64,000 bases of DNA from Microbacterium festucae (GTDB lineage: Bacteria; Actinomycetota; Actinomycetes; Actinomycetales; Microbacteriaceae): positions 434,001 through 498,000 of the forward strand of contig NZ_JAOEFC010000001.1 in NCBI RefSeq assembly GCF_025421715.1, written 5' to 3'. The notes under the pieces are model-generated. The model had not been told where the DNA came from. It made no database searches and was given only the letters and a program-made list of their open reading frames with translations. Numbering within the stretch: position 1 is the first letter of the stretch; each line of letters opens with the position of its first letter. Made by a program: the position numbers and the translations under genes. Shown piece after piece: positions 8,764 to 17,233 of the stretch.

Positions 8764-10198
8764 GCTGATGTGAGCCCCCCGTGGACAATTGTTGCCTAGG
8801 GCGCCCTTCGGGACCGGGCTCGAGTCGACGATCGGTGCCAGACAGACCGATCATTACGAGTGACAACAAGAACAGCGGAAAGCCGCGGTTCTCAGTGGGG
8901 AAGCCGTTGGCCAACGTCGCGAGGACGAGTATGCCACTGACGCATAGGAAGGTTGGTCGAGCGAGGGCGAATACTCTGACTTCCCTTCGCGCGACGTTCA
9001 GCGCCGCGAACACCAAAATACAGGCAATGCAGAGGATCGCGGATCCCACGACACCGAACTTCGCCAACACGACCAAGGGCGTGTCCAATGTGAATCCCCC
9101 GTCGGCTGTCGAGCCAGACCGGACGGAGGGGAAGTACTCTCCAAGCCCGCGCCCAATAACGGGGCTCTGCGACCAAATCTCAGCGGTCCACGCGTACGCA
9201 TTGAGGCGATCAACTACGGAGCCATCGCTCGAAACGACGCTCCACCCGTTCTCGAGAACTCTGTCGAAGAAATCAAGTCGGCGAGCCGCGATCCCGCCGC
9301 CGATCGCCTGCGACACAGAAAGAACCGCAAAAAACGCGAGGGTTGCGCTGATCATGATCCCGAGAAATCTGGCCATCCGTGAGAGGTACCCGCCCGACGC
9401 GAGGAGGGCCGCGCAAGCAATCGCGATGCACGCGAATATTGCTGGCTGACGGCCTCCCGTACTGACCATGACACCCAAAAGCGCGAGGCCTGTGATCAAC
9501 CACCGAATACCGCCCTTAGCCCCGTTGAAGTACATCGTGAGGCACAGCGCCACTCCGGTGAATACCGGGAACGACGATGCGAGGCCAAGCTGTTCAAAGC
9601 CCAGCTCGGCACCGCCCCTCCGCCCCAGCCAAGTAAACATGGCAATTAGTGCGGCTGCCCCCGAAGCACCAACCGAAAGCGACCAGATCTGCGCTCGGCT
9701 GAGAGTCAATCCGGCTTCCGCCCCCACCGCAATGCACACAGGTATCAAGAAGTAGCCGATCGCGTCACGAACCCAGCTATCGAACGTAGCTTGACCATAT
9801 CCAAGCTGAGCAAGAGAACCCAGCGGGACCGTAGCCGAGAGTACCGTGGCAGCCCGAAGTAGTCCGAGAGCACGTTGAGTGGCCGGCGTCGATCCCCGCT
9901 CGATAATCGACAGCTGATGATAGGAGTAGATGCCGAGGACGCCAGAAACAGTTACAAATCCAATGCTTACGCCGTTTGGCAGGTTGGCATTCTGGAATAC
10001 AAACAGACTTCCGAATAGTACAAATGTTGGCCGCAACAACGCTGGCCGGATTGCCCACGCAAGGATCGTGAGAATTGCCCCGGCCAACGCGATCCAGGCA
10101 TTGAGCATCGCTGCGCCTAGCGCGGAAACCACGACCCCTAGCAGCACAACAACGAGAGTCTCCCCGCGTCGTTGACGAGCCATCTCCGACTGTTCCAT
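8756..10198 (-). CDS. O-antigen ligase/Wzy-like polymerase
   Basis: A 480-residue protein with about 11-12 membrane segments and a large outside loop. That loop (about residues 310-370) contains the GRGLGEYFPSVRSGS stretch, comparable to the H/R-G-x-G-E-motif region of the Wzy_C/O-antigen ligase family. It is expected to polymerise lipid-linked repeat units outside the membrane. The start codon directly abuts the previous stop (TAAATG). With the neighbouring flippase it gives the locus the logic of a Wzx/Wzy-dependent pathway. The C-terminal tail is hydrophilic and Gly/Arg-rich. Confidence 0.82.
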   Translation of the reverse strand: MEQSEMARQRRGETLVVVLLGVVVSALGAAMLNAWIALAGAILTILAWAIRPALLRPTFVLFGSLFVFQNANLPNGVSIGFVTVSGVLGIYSYHQLSIIERGSTPATQRALGLLRAATVLSATVPLGSLAQLGYGQATFDSWVRDAIGYFLIPVCIAVGAEAGLTLSRAQIWSLSVGASGAAALIAMFTWLGRRGGAELGFEQLGLASSFPVFTGVALCLTMYFNGAKGGIRWLITGLALLGVMVSTGGRQPAIFACIAIACAALLASGGYLSRMARFLGIMISATLAFFAVLSVSQAIGGGIAARRLDFFDRVLENGWSVVSSDGSVVDRLNAYAWTAEIWSQSPVIGRGLGEYFPSVRSGSTADGGFTLDTPLVVLAKFGVVGSAILCIACILVFAALNVARREVRVFALARPTFLCVSGILVLATLANGFPTENRGFPLFLLSLVMIGLSGTDRRLEPGPEGRPRQQLSTGGSHQHG

Positions 10199-10777
10199 TT
10201 ATTTAGCACCGCTCACGAGCGACCTAACTCGACGGAGGTGTTCCTCTCGCGAATCCTCAGGAATTCGAAAACGAACATGTCGGGCGGGGTTGCCGGCGAC
10301 GATCGAGAACGCCGCGACGTCGCGAGTCACGACGCTTCCTGCGGCGACAATCGCGCCATCGCCGATGGTGACTCCACCAAGAACTACAGCGCTGGCGCCG
10401 ATCCAGACGTCGCTACCAATTTCGACTCGATCCTCCGGCTCGGGACCACGATCGCCAACCCACTCCGACAGCGCCATGGGTACACCCAACTCATCGATCG
10501 CGTGATCCATTCGACCCACGATCTGGACTTGACGTGCGATCAGCACGAAGTCACCAATCGTCCCGTCCACCTCAATTGTGGATCGCTGCCCAATCGCAAC
10601 GTGGCTGCCAATCGTCAGTCCGTGCGGACTTCCGACATAACTACCGAAACCAAGCCGTAGCTGCCCTGCCGCACGAACATTTGGACCTATCTGTCGCGCT
10701 CGCATGAGGGCTCGAACCAATCGTTGCAGCGGTCGAGGTATACGACTGCGGCTGGAAGGTGCAGATCTCGATGTCAT
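10199..10777 (-). CDS. Left-handed beta-helix acyltransferase
   Basis: A 192-residue protein with hexapeptide repeats from about residue 50 to 170 (for example IGSHVAIGQRSTIEVDG and VEIGSDVWIGASAVVLGGV). It ends with VTRDVAAFSIVAGNPARHVR, the hallmark of the CatB/LacA/WcaF-type O-acetyltransferases. It probably O-acetylates a sugar of the polymer. The ATG at 10777 overlaps the upstream TGA as ATGA and is preferred over an ATG 9 bp upstream. The downstream polymerase gene starts with no gap. Confidence 0.9.
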   Translation of the reverse strand: MTSRSAPSSRSRIPRPLQRLVRALMRARQIGPNVRAAGQLRLGFGSYVGSPHGLTIGSHVAIGQRSTIEVDGTIGDFVLIARQVQIVGRMDHAIDELGVPMALSEWVGDRGPEPEDRVEIGSDVWIGASAVVLGGVTIGDGAIVAAGSVVTRDVAAFSIVAGNPARHVRFRIPEDSREEHLRRVRSLVSGAK

Positions 10778-11913
10778 GCAGGCCAACCGTCCTCATCCAG
10801 CTCCTGTGGCACGTTCTGGAGCGCGCGCACGACGCCGTCTGCCATGCGTTCGGCAGAGTACGCGACTCGGACCCTAGCGGCCAGGTCTTCGCGATCCTGC
10901 AGTTCCTGACGGTCCATTACCGTCTCAAGGGCTTCTGCCAGACTCTCCGAAGAGTCACTGTCGAAGAACGTCACGCCGCCCAGATGCCGCAGTTCGATCT
11001 CAGGAGCATGCGGCTCATCACGGGCGACCAGTATTGGAACGCCAAAGCCGAGCGACTGGGTCACACTGAGGCCCGCGTAGCCCGGCGAGACGGCACAAAC
11101 GGCGGAGCGATAGAGGCCATGGAGAGTCTCGACATCTGTGACGCTTCCGTGGAACGTCAATCTGTCTTCCACACCGAGATCGACAGCCAACTGACTGAGT
11201 TGGTTCCGCATCGGGCCGTCTCCGACGAGATCTAGCTCCATGCCCACTGCGCGAAGACGAGGCTCCGCAAGCGCCCGAACGAGAAGGTCGACTTTCTTCG
11301 ACTGGACGAGTCTCCCAACGTAGATGTAGCGCCTTGAGGTCCCGACCATCGTCGCCGGACGCATCGCGTTCTCGCGATAGAGCGCGTTAGGTGCGACCCA
11401 CACTCTCACACGAGGATTAAGGGCCCTCGCTTCTCGAACACTGTCATATCCGTATAGGACCGTCCCGTCGCCCAGTCTCCTCATCGCCTCCCGCAATGAC
11501 GAAGACCGGGATCCCGCGCCGGCCCGAGGGTTCAGGTGGCCCCACAAAAGGGTTCTCCGCCGGGTTAGCCGACGGCACGACAAAAGGAGCCAGCTGGTGA
11601 TACTCCGCGGGTTCAAATCGAGAACTGCTGATTCGGCTCGAAGTGCGGCGCGCCACCCTCCGAGCTGAACTAGAGCCTTGCCGCCGAGCGAGACATTCCT
11701 GAGCGGGCGATACAGGTGTCGATCGACACCTGTCTTAACTGACGCGTCAAGTTGCCGGGGACCCGCGAAAGTGACCAAGTCACGGCCGAGTCGTTCCTCC
11801 AGCACCTCCATGAATGCCTGTCGATAGAAGGGAAGGACCGCAAGGTACTGGACGTAAGACCCCTCGGGGCGTCGCTCGCCTGCTTCGCTCACTCCCCGCA
11901 CCATCAGCTCCAC
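10774..11913 (-). CDS. Glycosyltransferase family 4 (GLS-variant active site)
   Basis: A 379-residue GT-B glycosyltransferase. YIYVGRLVQSKKVDLLVRAL marks the start of the C-terminal nucleotide-sugar domain. The usual E-x7-E motif is replaced by GYAGLSVTQSLGFGVP, a recognised variant within GT4 in which the first Glu is absent. The start is ambiguous: GTG at 11913 has an AGGGAG site 4 bp away, while ATG at 11904 forms TGATG with the upstream stop. It is co-transcribed with two acetyltransferases. Donor and linkage are unknown. Confidence 0.86.
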   Translation of the reverse strand: MELMVRGVSEAGERRPEGSYVQYLAVLPFYRQAFMEVLEERLGRDLVTFAGPRQLDASVKTGVDRHLYRPLRNVSLGGKALVQLGGWRAALRAESAVLDLNPRSITSWLLLSCRRLTRRRTLLWGHLNPRAGAGSRSSSLREAMRRLGDGTVLYGYDSVREARALNPRVRVWVAPNALYRENAMRPATMVGTSRRYIYVGRLVQSKKVDLLVRALAEPRLRAVGMELDLVGDGPMRNQLSQLAVDLGVEDRLTFHGSVTDVETLHGLYRSAVCAVSPGYAGLSVTQSLGFGVPILVARDEPHAPEIELRHLGGVTFFDSDSSESLAEALETVMDRQELQDREDLAARVRVAYSAERMADGVVRALQNVPQELDEDGWPA

Positions 11914-12500
11914 CGATCTCCCTGGATAACGGGAGCTTGGGAGCCGAATATCACGCCGGGAGGCACCTCTCCGTCCACCACTGTCATCGGTTTCACGAGT
12001 GCGTTATCACCGATCTGCGCACCACCGAGCACGACACATCGGGAGGTCACCCATGCGCCATCTCCAATCCGAATTGGACGAGTCAACAAAGACATATCCC
12101 GGCGGTGCGCATGACTGCCCGTGGTGAGGAAGGTGTCTTGAGAGATAACAACATCGTGACCGATACAGATGCGGTCTTGGTTGTGAAACCAGACGCCCTC
12201 CCCGATCCACGACCTGTCCCCGATCAGCAGCTTCCACGGAAACTTCACGCGCGTCCGAGGCCGAAAGATCACGCCTGTCCCGATATCAGCACCGAAAGCT
12301 CTTAGCACCCGAATACGCACTGCTGAACTGATTTGCCATGGGTTAGTTACGAAGAGCAACTCACAAACGGCCCACGCATAGACCATCCAGGCGGGACGGT
12401 CCCACGCTGCGCGCTCGCCCGGAGCCATGGACAGATCAATCACCGACCGCTTCATCACTGACGGCGCACCGTTTTCGGGGCCCGGTATCTGTTCGCTCAT
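11904..12500 (-). CDS. WcaF-like O-acetyltransferase
   Basis: A 198-residue acetyltransferase. It has an amphipathic N-terminus, a WMVYAWAVCELLFVTNPWQ segment, then hexapeptide repeats containing GTGVIFRPRTRVKFPWKL and IGDRSWIGEGVWF. These are characteristic of the WcaF-like colanic-acid acetyltransferase group (LbH_WcaF_like). It is the first gene of the leftward operon and shares a 54-bp divergent promoter region with the GT4 at 12555. The role, O-acetylation of a fucose or other residue, is inferred from family and from the adjacent GDP-fucose genes. Confidence 0.88.
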   Translation of the reverse strand: MSEQIPGPENGAPSVMKRSVIDLSMAPGERAAWDRPAWMVYAWAVCELLFVTNPWQISSAVRIRVLRAFGADIGTGVIFRPRTRVKFPWKLLIGDRSWIGEGVWFHNQDRICIGHDVVISQDTFLTTGSHAHRRDMSLLTRPIRIGDGAWVTSRCVVLGGAQIGDNALVKPMTVVDGEVPPGVIFGSQAPVIQGDRWS

Positions 12501-12541
12501 CTCGCTTCTCTCCCTTTACCGGACCGAAACCCACGTGACGA

Positions 12542-12547
12542 TAATCT
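12542..12547 (+). promoter_or_regulatory. -10 box, probable leaderless promoter
   Basis: TAATCT is followed by 7 nt and then the ATG at 12555, leaving no room for a ribosome site. This indicates a leaderless mRNA. The 54-bp gap (12501-12554) must also hold the promoter of the divergent operon. Confidence 0.5.
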
Positions 12548-12554
12548 CGTTCGT

Positions 12555-13841
12555 ATGCGTACAGCGTCCCCGCGGGTGCTCCTCCTCGGCTTGAACTATC
12601 CGCCTGAGCCGACCGGTATCTCGCCGTATACCGGCGCGATGGCTCGAGGCTTGGTTCGCCGAGGCTTCATCACCCGCGTTCTGACGACGCACCCACATTA
12701 TCCGGCATGGCGAATACAGCCAGGTTACGGACAGTGGGAGAGTACACAGACCGTCCATGGCGTTCTGGTCACGCGACTCCTTCACTACGTCCCATCGCGC
12801 CCCGCGGGGTTGAAACGCGCAGCGTCGGAGGCGAGCTTTGGTGCGCGCTTGGTCGGAGCTCGATGGGGGCGCCCAGACGCGATCGTCTTGGTCTCGCCGG
12901 CGTTGATCTCGTCCGCAGCCGCCGCGCTGCGTCGTCTGCTATCGCTTCGACAGCCCCCACTCGTCGTGTGGGTGCAGGATCTGTACACACTGGGGCTATC
13001 CGAAACCGGTCAGGGCCAGGGTGCCGTCGTCCGCGCGATGGCGGTGATTGAAGGCTGGCTTCTGCGGCGAGCTGATCGCGTGGTTGTGATTCACGAGAGG
13101 TTCCGCACCCGCGTCTCGGAGGACTTTGACATCCCGCTCGACAAAATCGAGGTCGTGCGGAACTGGACTCATCTGGGTCAAAGCGACCCTGTGGATATCG
13201 ATGCTACGCGCGCGCGATTCGGCTGGTCGTCAAACGAGACGGTCGTCCTGCATGCAGGGAATATGGGCGTCAAGCAAGGTCTGCACAACGTCGTCGAGGC
13301 TGCACGGCTGGCGGAAGAGTCGGGGTCGCGGGTGAGATTCGTGCTCATTGGCGGAGGATCCCAACTCGAGAGCCTCCAAGCAGCCGGCGCAGGGCTTTCG
13401 CATCTCAGCTTCATGGCATCACTCGATGACGCCGACTTCGCCGCTGCGTTGCGAAGCGCGGACTGCCTGCTCGTCAACGAGCTGCCTGGGGTCTCAGAAA
13501 TGGCGGTGCCCAGCAAGCTGACGTCGTACTTCTCCGCGAGCCGCCCCGTGATCGCATCCACCGACCCTGACGGGATCACGGCGGAGGAGATCCAGCGAGC
13601 AGGCGCCGGAGTTGTGGTTTCCTCGGGCGACCCGAAGGCGCTACTTGCGGCCGCCGAAGACCTCGCATCCGACCCCGATAGAAGCACAGCGATGGGCGCT
13701 GCCGGCTTGAGGTACCGTGAAACCGTTCTCGACGAAGCGAGCGCGATCGAACACTTCAGTCGGATTCTGACTGACCTCATCAGTCCCGACGGCGCCTTGG
13801 CGCTCGTCGACCAACCCACGGATCAAAGGACAGTACTTTGA
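12555..13841 (+). CDS. WcaI-like glycosyltransferase family 4
   Basis: A 428-residue GT4 enzyme. The N-terminus [20 protein letters not shown] and the middle [16 protein letters not shown] resemble WcaI/WbuB-type (fucosyl- or glucosyl-) transferases. The donor domain ends in [19 protein letters not shown], the P-S-K-x2-x-Y motif of that subgroup, which stands in for the classical E-x7-E. The stop overlaps the start of gmd as TTGA, so the enzyme is made together with the GDP-fucose pathway and may use GDP-fucose or GDP-mannose. The donor assignment is inference. Confidence 0.88.
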   Translation: MRTASPRVLLLGLNYPPEPTGISPYTGAMARGLVRRGFITRVLTTHPHYPAWRIQPGYGQWESTQTVHGVLVTRLLHYVPSRPAGLKRAASEASFGARLVGARWGRPDAIVLVSPALISSAAAALRRLLSLRQPPLVVWVQDLYTLGLSETGQGQGAVVRAMAVIEGWLLRRADRVVVIHERFRTRVSEDFDIPLDKIEVVRNWTHLGQSDPVDIDATRARFGWSSNETVVLHAGNMGVKQGLHNVVEAARLAEESGSRVRFVLIGGGSQLESLQAAGAGLSHLSFMASLDDADFAAALRSADCLLVNELPGVSEMAVPSKLTSYFSASRPVIASTDPDGITAEEIQRAGAGVVVSSGDPKALLAAAEDLASDPDRSTAMGAAGLRYRETVLDEASAIEHFSRILTDLISPDGALALVDQPTDQRTVL

Positions 13842-14884
13842 CGAAGCGCGCACTCATCACCGGCATCACTGGCCAGGACGGCTCGTACCTTGCGGAGCTG
13901 CTGCTCTCGAAGGGATATGAGGTGCACGGACTGATTCGTCGAGCCTCCACCTTCAACACTTCTCGCATCGACCACCTCTACGTGGACCCGCATGACCCGA
14001 GCGCAAGGCTCTTCCTGCACTACGGCGACCTCAGCGATGGGGCGCGACTAGTGACTCTCCTCGCCGAGATCAACCCCGACGAGGTCTACAACCTGGCCGC
14101 GCAGTCTCACGTGCGCGTGTCGTTCGATGAGCCCGAGCACACGGCCGACACGACCGGAACGGGCACGATCCGCCTTCTGGAGGCGGTGCGGATGTCGGGA
14201 ACGCGTCCGCGGTTCTATCAGGCTTCGACGTCGGAGCTTTACGGCGCCACCCCGCCGCCGCAGAACGAGGAGACTCCGTTCTACCCCCGCTCGCCCTACG
14301 CGGCCGCCAAGCTGTACAGCTACTGGATCACGAAGAACTACCGCGAGGCGTACGACATGTTCGCGGTGAACGGCATCCTCTTCAACCACGAATCCCCACG
14401 CCGCGGCGAGACGTTCGTCACTCGGAAGATCACTCGTGCCGTGGCACGCATCAAGGCGGGTGTGCAGAAGGACATCTACCTGGGCAACCTCGACTCGATC
14501 CGCGACTGGGGCTACGCCGCCGAATACGTCGAGGGCATGTGGCGCATGCTGCAGGTGGACGAGCCCGAAGACTTCGTGCTCGCCACCGGCGTGGGATACA
14601 TGATCAAGGACTTCCTCGAGACCTCGTTCGGGCACGTCGGGCTCGACTGGCAGGAGTTCGTCAAGTTCGACGAGCGGTACCTGCGACCCACCGAGGTGGA
14701 CGCCCTGATCGGTGACCCCGCGAAGGCCGCAGACAAGCTCGGGTGGGTGCCCTCCATCGACGGCAAGGAGCTCGCGAAGCTCATGGTCGACGCCGACGTT
14801 GCGGCGCTCGAGGCCGGTGCGGACTGGCGCGACACCGTCAACCTCGCGTCGTGGAACTCTGAGCCGACGCTGGTGCGGGCGTGA
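13838..14884 (+). CDS. gmd: GDP-mannose 4,6-dehydratase
   Basis: Converts GDP-mannose to GDP-4-keto-6-deoxymannose, the first step to GDP-L-fucose. The 348-residue length matches the family. The Rossmann motif [12 protein letters not shown] (about residues 9-20), catalytic S/T plus Y-x3-K region (STSELYG, then [10 protein letters not shown]) and [20 protein letters not shown] are diagnostic. TTG is the start (TTGA overlap with the upstream GT4). It is followed by a repeat-filled gap of about 100 bp and then fcl. Confidence 0.96.
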   Translation: MTKRALITGITGQDGSYLAELLLSKGYEVHGLIRRASTFNTSRIDHLYVDPHDPSARLFLHYGDLSDGARLVTLLAEINPDEVYNLAAQSHVRVSFDEPEHTADTTGTGTIRLLEAVRMSGTRPRFYQASTSELYGATPPPQNEETPFYPRSPYAAAKLYSYWITKNYREAYDMFAVNGILFNHESPRRGETFVTRKITRAVARIKAGVQKDIYLGNLDSIRDWGYAAEYVEGMWRMLQVDEPEDFVLATGVGYMIKDFLETSFGHVGLDWQEFVKFDERYLRPTEVDALIGDPAKAADKLGWVPSIDGKELAKLMVDADVAALEAGADWRDTVNLASWNSEPTLVRA

Positions 14885-14892
14885 GTGGGGTG

Positions 14893-14978
14893 GGACGTTT
14901 CGACTCGCTGCGCTCGCTCAACGACCAGGGGGTGCGCTCGCTCAACGACCGAGGGGTGCGCTCGGTCGGCGACCGGGG
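14893..14978 (+). repeat. Dispersed GTTTCGACTCGC-type repeat with two extra partial copies
   Basis: A full unit starting GGACGTTTCGACTCGCTGCG and ending GCTCGCTCAACGACC runs from 14893 to about 14927. Two partial copies of its right half follow (TGCGCTCGCTCAACGACCGA, then a diverged TGCGCTCGGTCGGCGACCGG). The same unit occurs twice inside ugd (20491-20583) and once in opposite orientation upstream of rpsM (56617-56652). It fills almost the whole gmd-fcl gap. Confidence 0.8.
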
Positions 14979-14987
14979 TGTGGGGCG

Positions 14988-15968
14988 ATGACGGCGGTGG
15001 ATGGGGTTGCGTACACGCCGGCGGAGCTCGACCGCGACGCCACGTTCTATGTCGCTGGGCACCGCGGGCTCGTGGGGTCGGCGATCTGGCGGAAGCTGGA
15101 AGCATCCGGGTTCGAGAAGCTCGTAGGGAAGCCCTCCGCCGAGCTCGATCTCAAAGACCGCGATGCGGTGTTCGCCTACATGGGTGAGGTGAAGCCGAAG
15201 TACGTCGTGCTGGCCGCAGCGAAGGTCGGCGGCATCCTCGCCAACTCGACCTATCCCGTCGACTTCCTCAGCGACAACATGCGCATCCAGGTGAATGTGC
15301 TCGACGCCGCTCTCGCCAACGACGTCGAACGAGTGCTGTTCCTGGGCTCGTCGTGCATCTATCCGAAGCTGGCCGACCAGCCCATTCGGGAGGACTCTCT
15401 TCTCACCGGACACCTCGAGCCCACGAACGATGCCTACGCGATCGCGAAGATCGCCGGCATCCTGCAGACCCAGGCTGTGCGCCGTCAGTACGGGTTGCCG
15501 TGGATCTCGGCGATGCCCACCAATCTCTACGGGCCCAACGACAACTTCTCACCGAAGGGCTCGCACGTTCTGCCTGCTCTCATCCGTCGCTATGACGAAG
15601 CCGCCACCACGGGTGCGGCGTCGGTGACGAACTGGGGCACGGGCACGCCCCGCCGCGAGTTTTTGCACGCCGACGACATGGCCGACGCGTGCCTTCACCT
15701 GCTCGAGCACTATGACGGCCCCGACCAGGTCAACGTGGGCACCGGGTCTGACGTCACCATCCGCGAGATCGCCGAGACCATCGCCAACGTCGTCGGCTTC
15801 ACCGGCGACACCGAATGGGACACCACGAAGCCCGACGGTACGCCCCAGAAGCTGCTCGATGTCTCGAAGCTCGCCGACGCCGGCTGGACGTCGAAGATCA
15901 CACTCCAAGAAGGCCTCGAACGCACGGTCGCCTGGTACCACGACCACGTGGGGTCGCTGAGAGGCTGA
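14988..15968 (+). CDS. fcl: GDP-L-fucose synthase
   Basis: A 326-residue epimerase/reductase that converts the gmd product to GDP-L-fucose with NADPH. Evidence is the N-terminal YVAGHRGLVGSAIWR dinucleotide motif, AAKVGGILANSTYPVDFL, the GSSCIYPK segment and the catalytic tyrosine/lysine in NDAYAIAKIAG. These are all characteristic of the family. The ATG at 14988 is chosen because upstream codons are derived from the repeat at 14893-14978 rather than from conserved protein. The N-terminus is about 15 residues longer than in minimal homologues. Confidence 0.95.
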   Translation: MTAVDGVAYTPAELDRDATFYVAGHRGLVGSAIWRKLEASGFEKLVGKPSAELDLKDRDAVFAYMGEVKPKYVVLAAAKVGGILANSTYPVDFLSDNMRIQVNVLDAALANDVERVLFLGSSCIYPKLADQPIREDSLLTGHLEPTNDAYAIAKIAGILQTQAVRRQYGLPWISAMPTNLYGPNDNFSPKGSHVLPALIRRYDEAATTGAASVTNWGTGTPRREFLHADDMADACLHLLEHYDGPDQVNVGTGSDVTIREIAETIANVVGFTGDTEWDTTKPDGTPQKLLDVSKLADAGWTSKITLQEGLERTVAWYHDHVGSLRG

Positions 15969-15971
15969 CCG

Positions 15972-16256
15972 ATGGCCTATCGGCACGTCGTGCTCTTTCG
16001 CGTGCGCGACGGGGTGGGGCGTGACGACGTCGACAAGCTCATCGACGCGCTGCGGGAGTTGTCGTCCCTGCCCGGGGTGACACATTGGCGCATCGAACGG
16101 TCGCTCGACCAGCGCAAGGGCACCATCATCGTCGAGGAAGCAACCTTCGTCGATCAGCGCGCGTTCGACAACTTCCGCGCGCACCCTGCACATATCGCGG
16201 CGGCAACGCTCGCCTCTGGCATCAGTGACTGGTGTGTAGGCGACTACCTCGAGTGA
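15972..16256 (+). CDS. Dabb (stress-responsive A/B barrel) domain protein
   Basis: A 94-residue single-domain protein starting MAYRHVVLFRVRDGVGRDDV, the typical N-terminus of the Dabb family (PF07876), small dimeric alpha/beta barrels of mostly unknown function. The HVVLFR motif and C-terminal ISDWCVGDYLE are consistent. It starts 3 bp after fcl and overlaps the convergent NUDIX-like gene by 13 bp. It may be a passenger at the end of the fucose operon rather than part of it. Confidence 0.9.
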   Translation: MAYRHVVLFRVRDGVGRDDVDKLIDALRELSSLPGVTHWRIERSLDQRKGTIIVEEATFVDQRAFDNFRAHPAHIAAATLASGISDWCVGDYLE

Positions 16257-16738
16257 GGCAGCATCCGTTGGAGGAGACCCTCGGTGCCCGGCCAGAGCGG
16301 CGTGGGCAGGTCGCCCACAGCGAAATAGCCGAACTCGTGAGCCTCGTTCCGCGGCGTGACCGCACCTGACAACGTCACCACGAAGGAGAGTCCGATCGCG
16401 TGCTTTCGCGGGTCGACGCCGTGGGGAGGCGCATCGGCAGGCGTGTCATCGGGCGGAAACCACTGGTAGACGTAATCGGGTTGCGGATCTGCGGGAAGCT
16501 CGACGACGACGTCTCCGAGAGTGTCAGTGGCGTGTCGGCGGATCGCTCCCGCGATCGTCTCACCCCGCAGGATGCGGCCGCCGAGGTGACACCACACCCG
16601 GCCGAACGGCGAATCGCGGAGGATGAGGCCGATCTCAGCAACACGGTTTGACGCACGCCGGACGGGAACGAAGTCGACGCAGGCCAGCGGCATGGAGCGC
16701 TCGATCTCGGAGTACAGCTCGGGAGGCAGCAGACGCAC
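16244..16738 (-). CDS. DUF4916/NUDIX-like hydrolase
   Basis: A 164-residue protein. The order ELYSEIERSMPLACVDFVPV, GLILRDSPFGRVWCHLGGRI and LRGETIAGAIRRHATDTLG matches the actinobacterial DUF4916 group, which has a NUDIX fold. The NUDIX box is degenerate: the canonical R-E-x2-E-E helix reads RRHATDTLG, so the usual metal-binding glutamates are missing and classical pyrophosphohydrolase activity is doubtful. GTG start. Its placement near GDP-sugar genes suggests sugar-nucleotide handling (compare GDP-mannose mannosyl hydrolase), but that is inference. Confidence 0.8.
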   Translation of the reverse strand: MRLLPPELYSEIERSMPLACVDFVPVRRASNRVAEIGLILRDSPFGRVWCHLGGRILRGETIAGAIRRHATDTLGDVVVELPADPQPDYVYQWFPPDDTPADAPPHGVDPRKHAIGLSFVVTLSGAVTPRNEAHEFGYFAVGDLPTPLWPGTEGLLQRMLPHSR

Positions 16739-16781
16739 CCGACCATCATCCCGCGCGGATCAGCAGTGCGGACTCAACCCG

Positions 16782-16949
16782 TCACGCAACGAGAGCAGAG
16801 TCCCTTCGCTCGTGTTCAAGCGAGCAATAGGCGTGCGGACCTCGCCACACTGCCGCGTGTGCGTGCACGGGCTTCGCGCACTCCTCGCAACTGAGCACTT
16901 CCGCGCCCCACACAGCGCGTTCGACACGATCCAGCAATCCCCAATGCAT
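16782..16949 (-). CDS. 55-residue putative zinc-ribbon protein
   Basis: A short reading frame starting MHWGLLDRVERAVWG. It contains C-E-E-C (about residues 21-24), a histidine-rich middle (VHAHAAVW) and Y-C-S-L-E-H (about 41-46), giving a C-x2-C...C-x3-H pattern of a treble-clef or zinc-ribbon. The ATG at 16949 is preceded by a GGGGGAG purine run. The sense of the frame (W, R, E, H distribution and conserved-looking metal ligands) favours a real gene. Function unknown. Confidence 0.6.
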   Translation of the reverse strand: MHWGLLDRVERAVWGAEVLSCEECAKPVHAHAAVWRGPHAYCSLEHERRDSALVA

Positions 16950-17233
16950 CGCTCCCCCAAGAGCTGATCCGCTCCCCCGAGCGGTCCCCAACAGAACGTC
17001 ACTGTTCCTGGTGACGACGCTAGACCTGCGAGCGCGGCGCGTCAACGCCTTCGGCGGTTCGCAGCCGGGGTGCGCGCACCGGGAACTCCCGCGTTCATTC
17101 CCGAGCAACACTCGGTAATCAACGGGAAACGTGCGCCTGAGAGAGTCCGGGTATCCCCCGGACGCGTCGATGCGGCTCACGCACCTCGTCGCGTCGACAG
17201 TCCATTCCCTCACCCGAAAGGAATGGCTTTCGC

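Noticed and set aside
11000..11080. Loss of E-x7-E in the GT4 at 10774 as a sign of inactivation
   Set aside because: The GYAGLS-type replacement is a known active-site variant in GT4 and the rest of the protein is intact.
16400..16651. Plus-strand frame opposite the DUF4916 gene
   Set aside because: No ribosome site or domain; the minus-strand frame matches a known family over its whole length.
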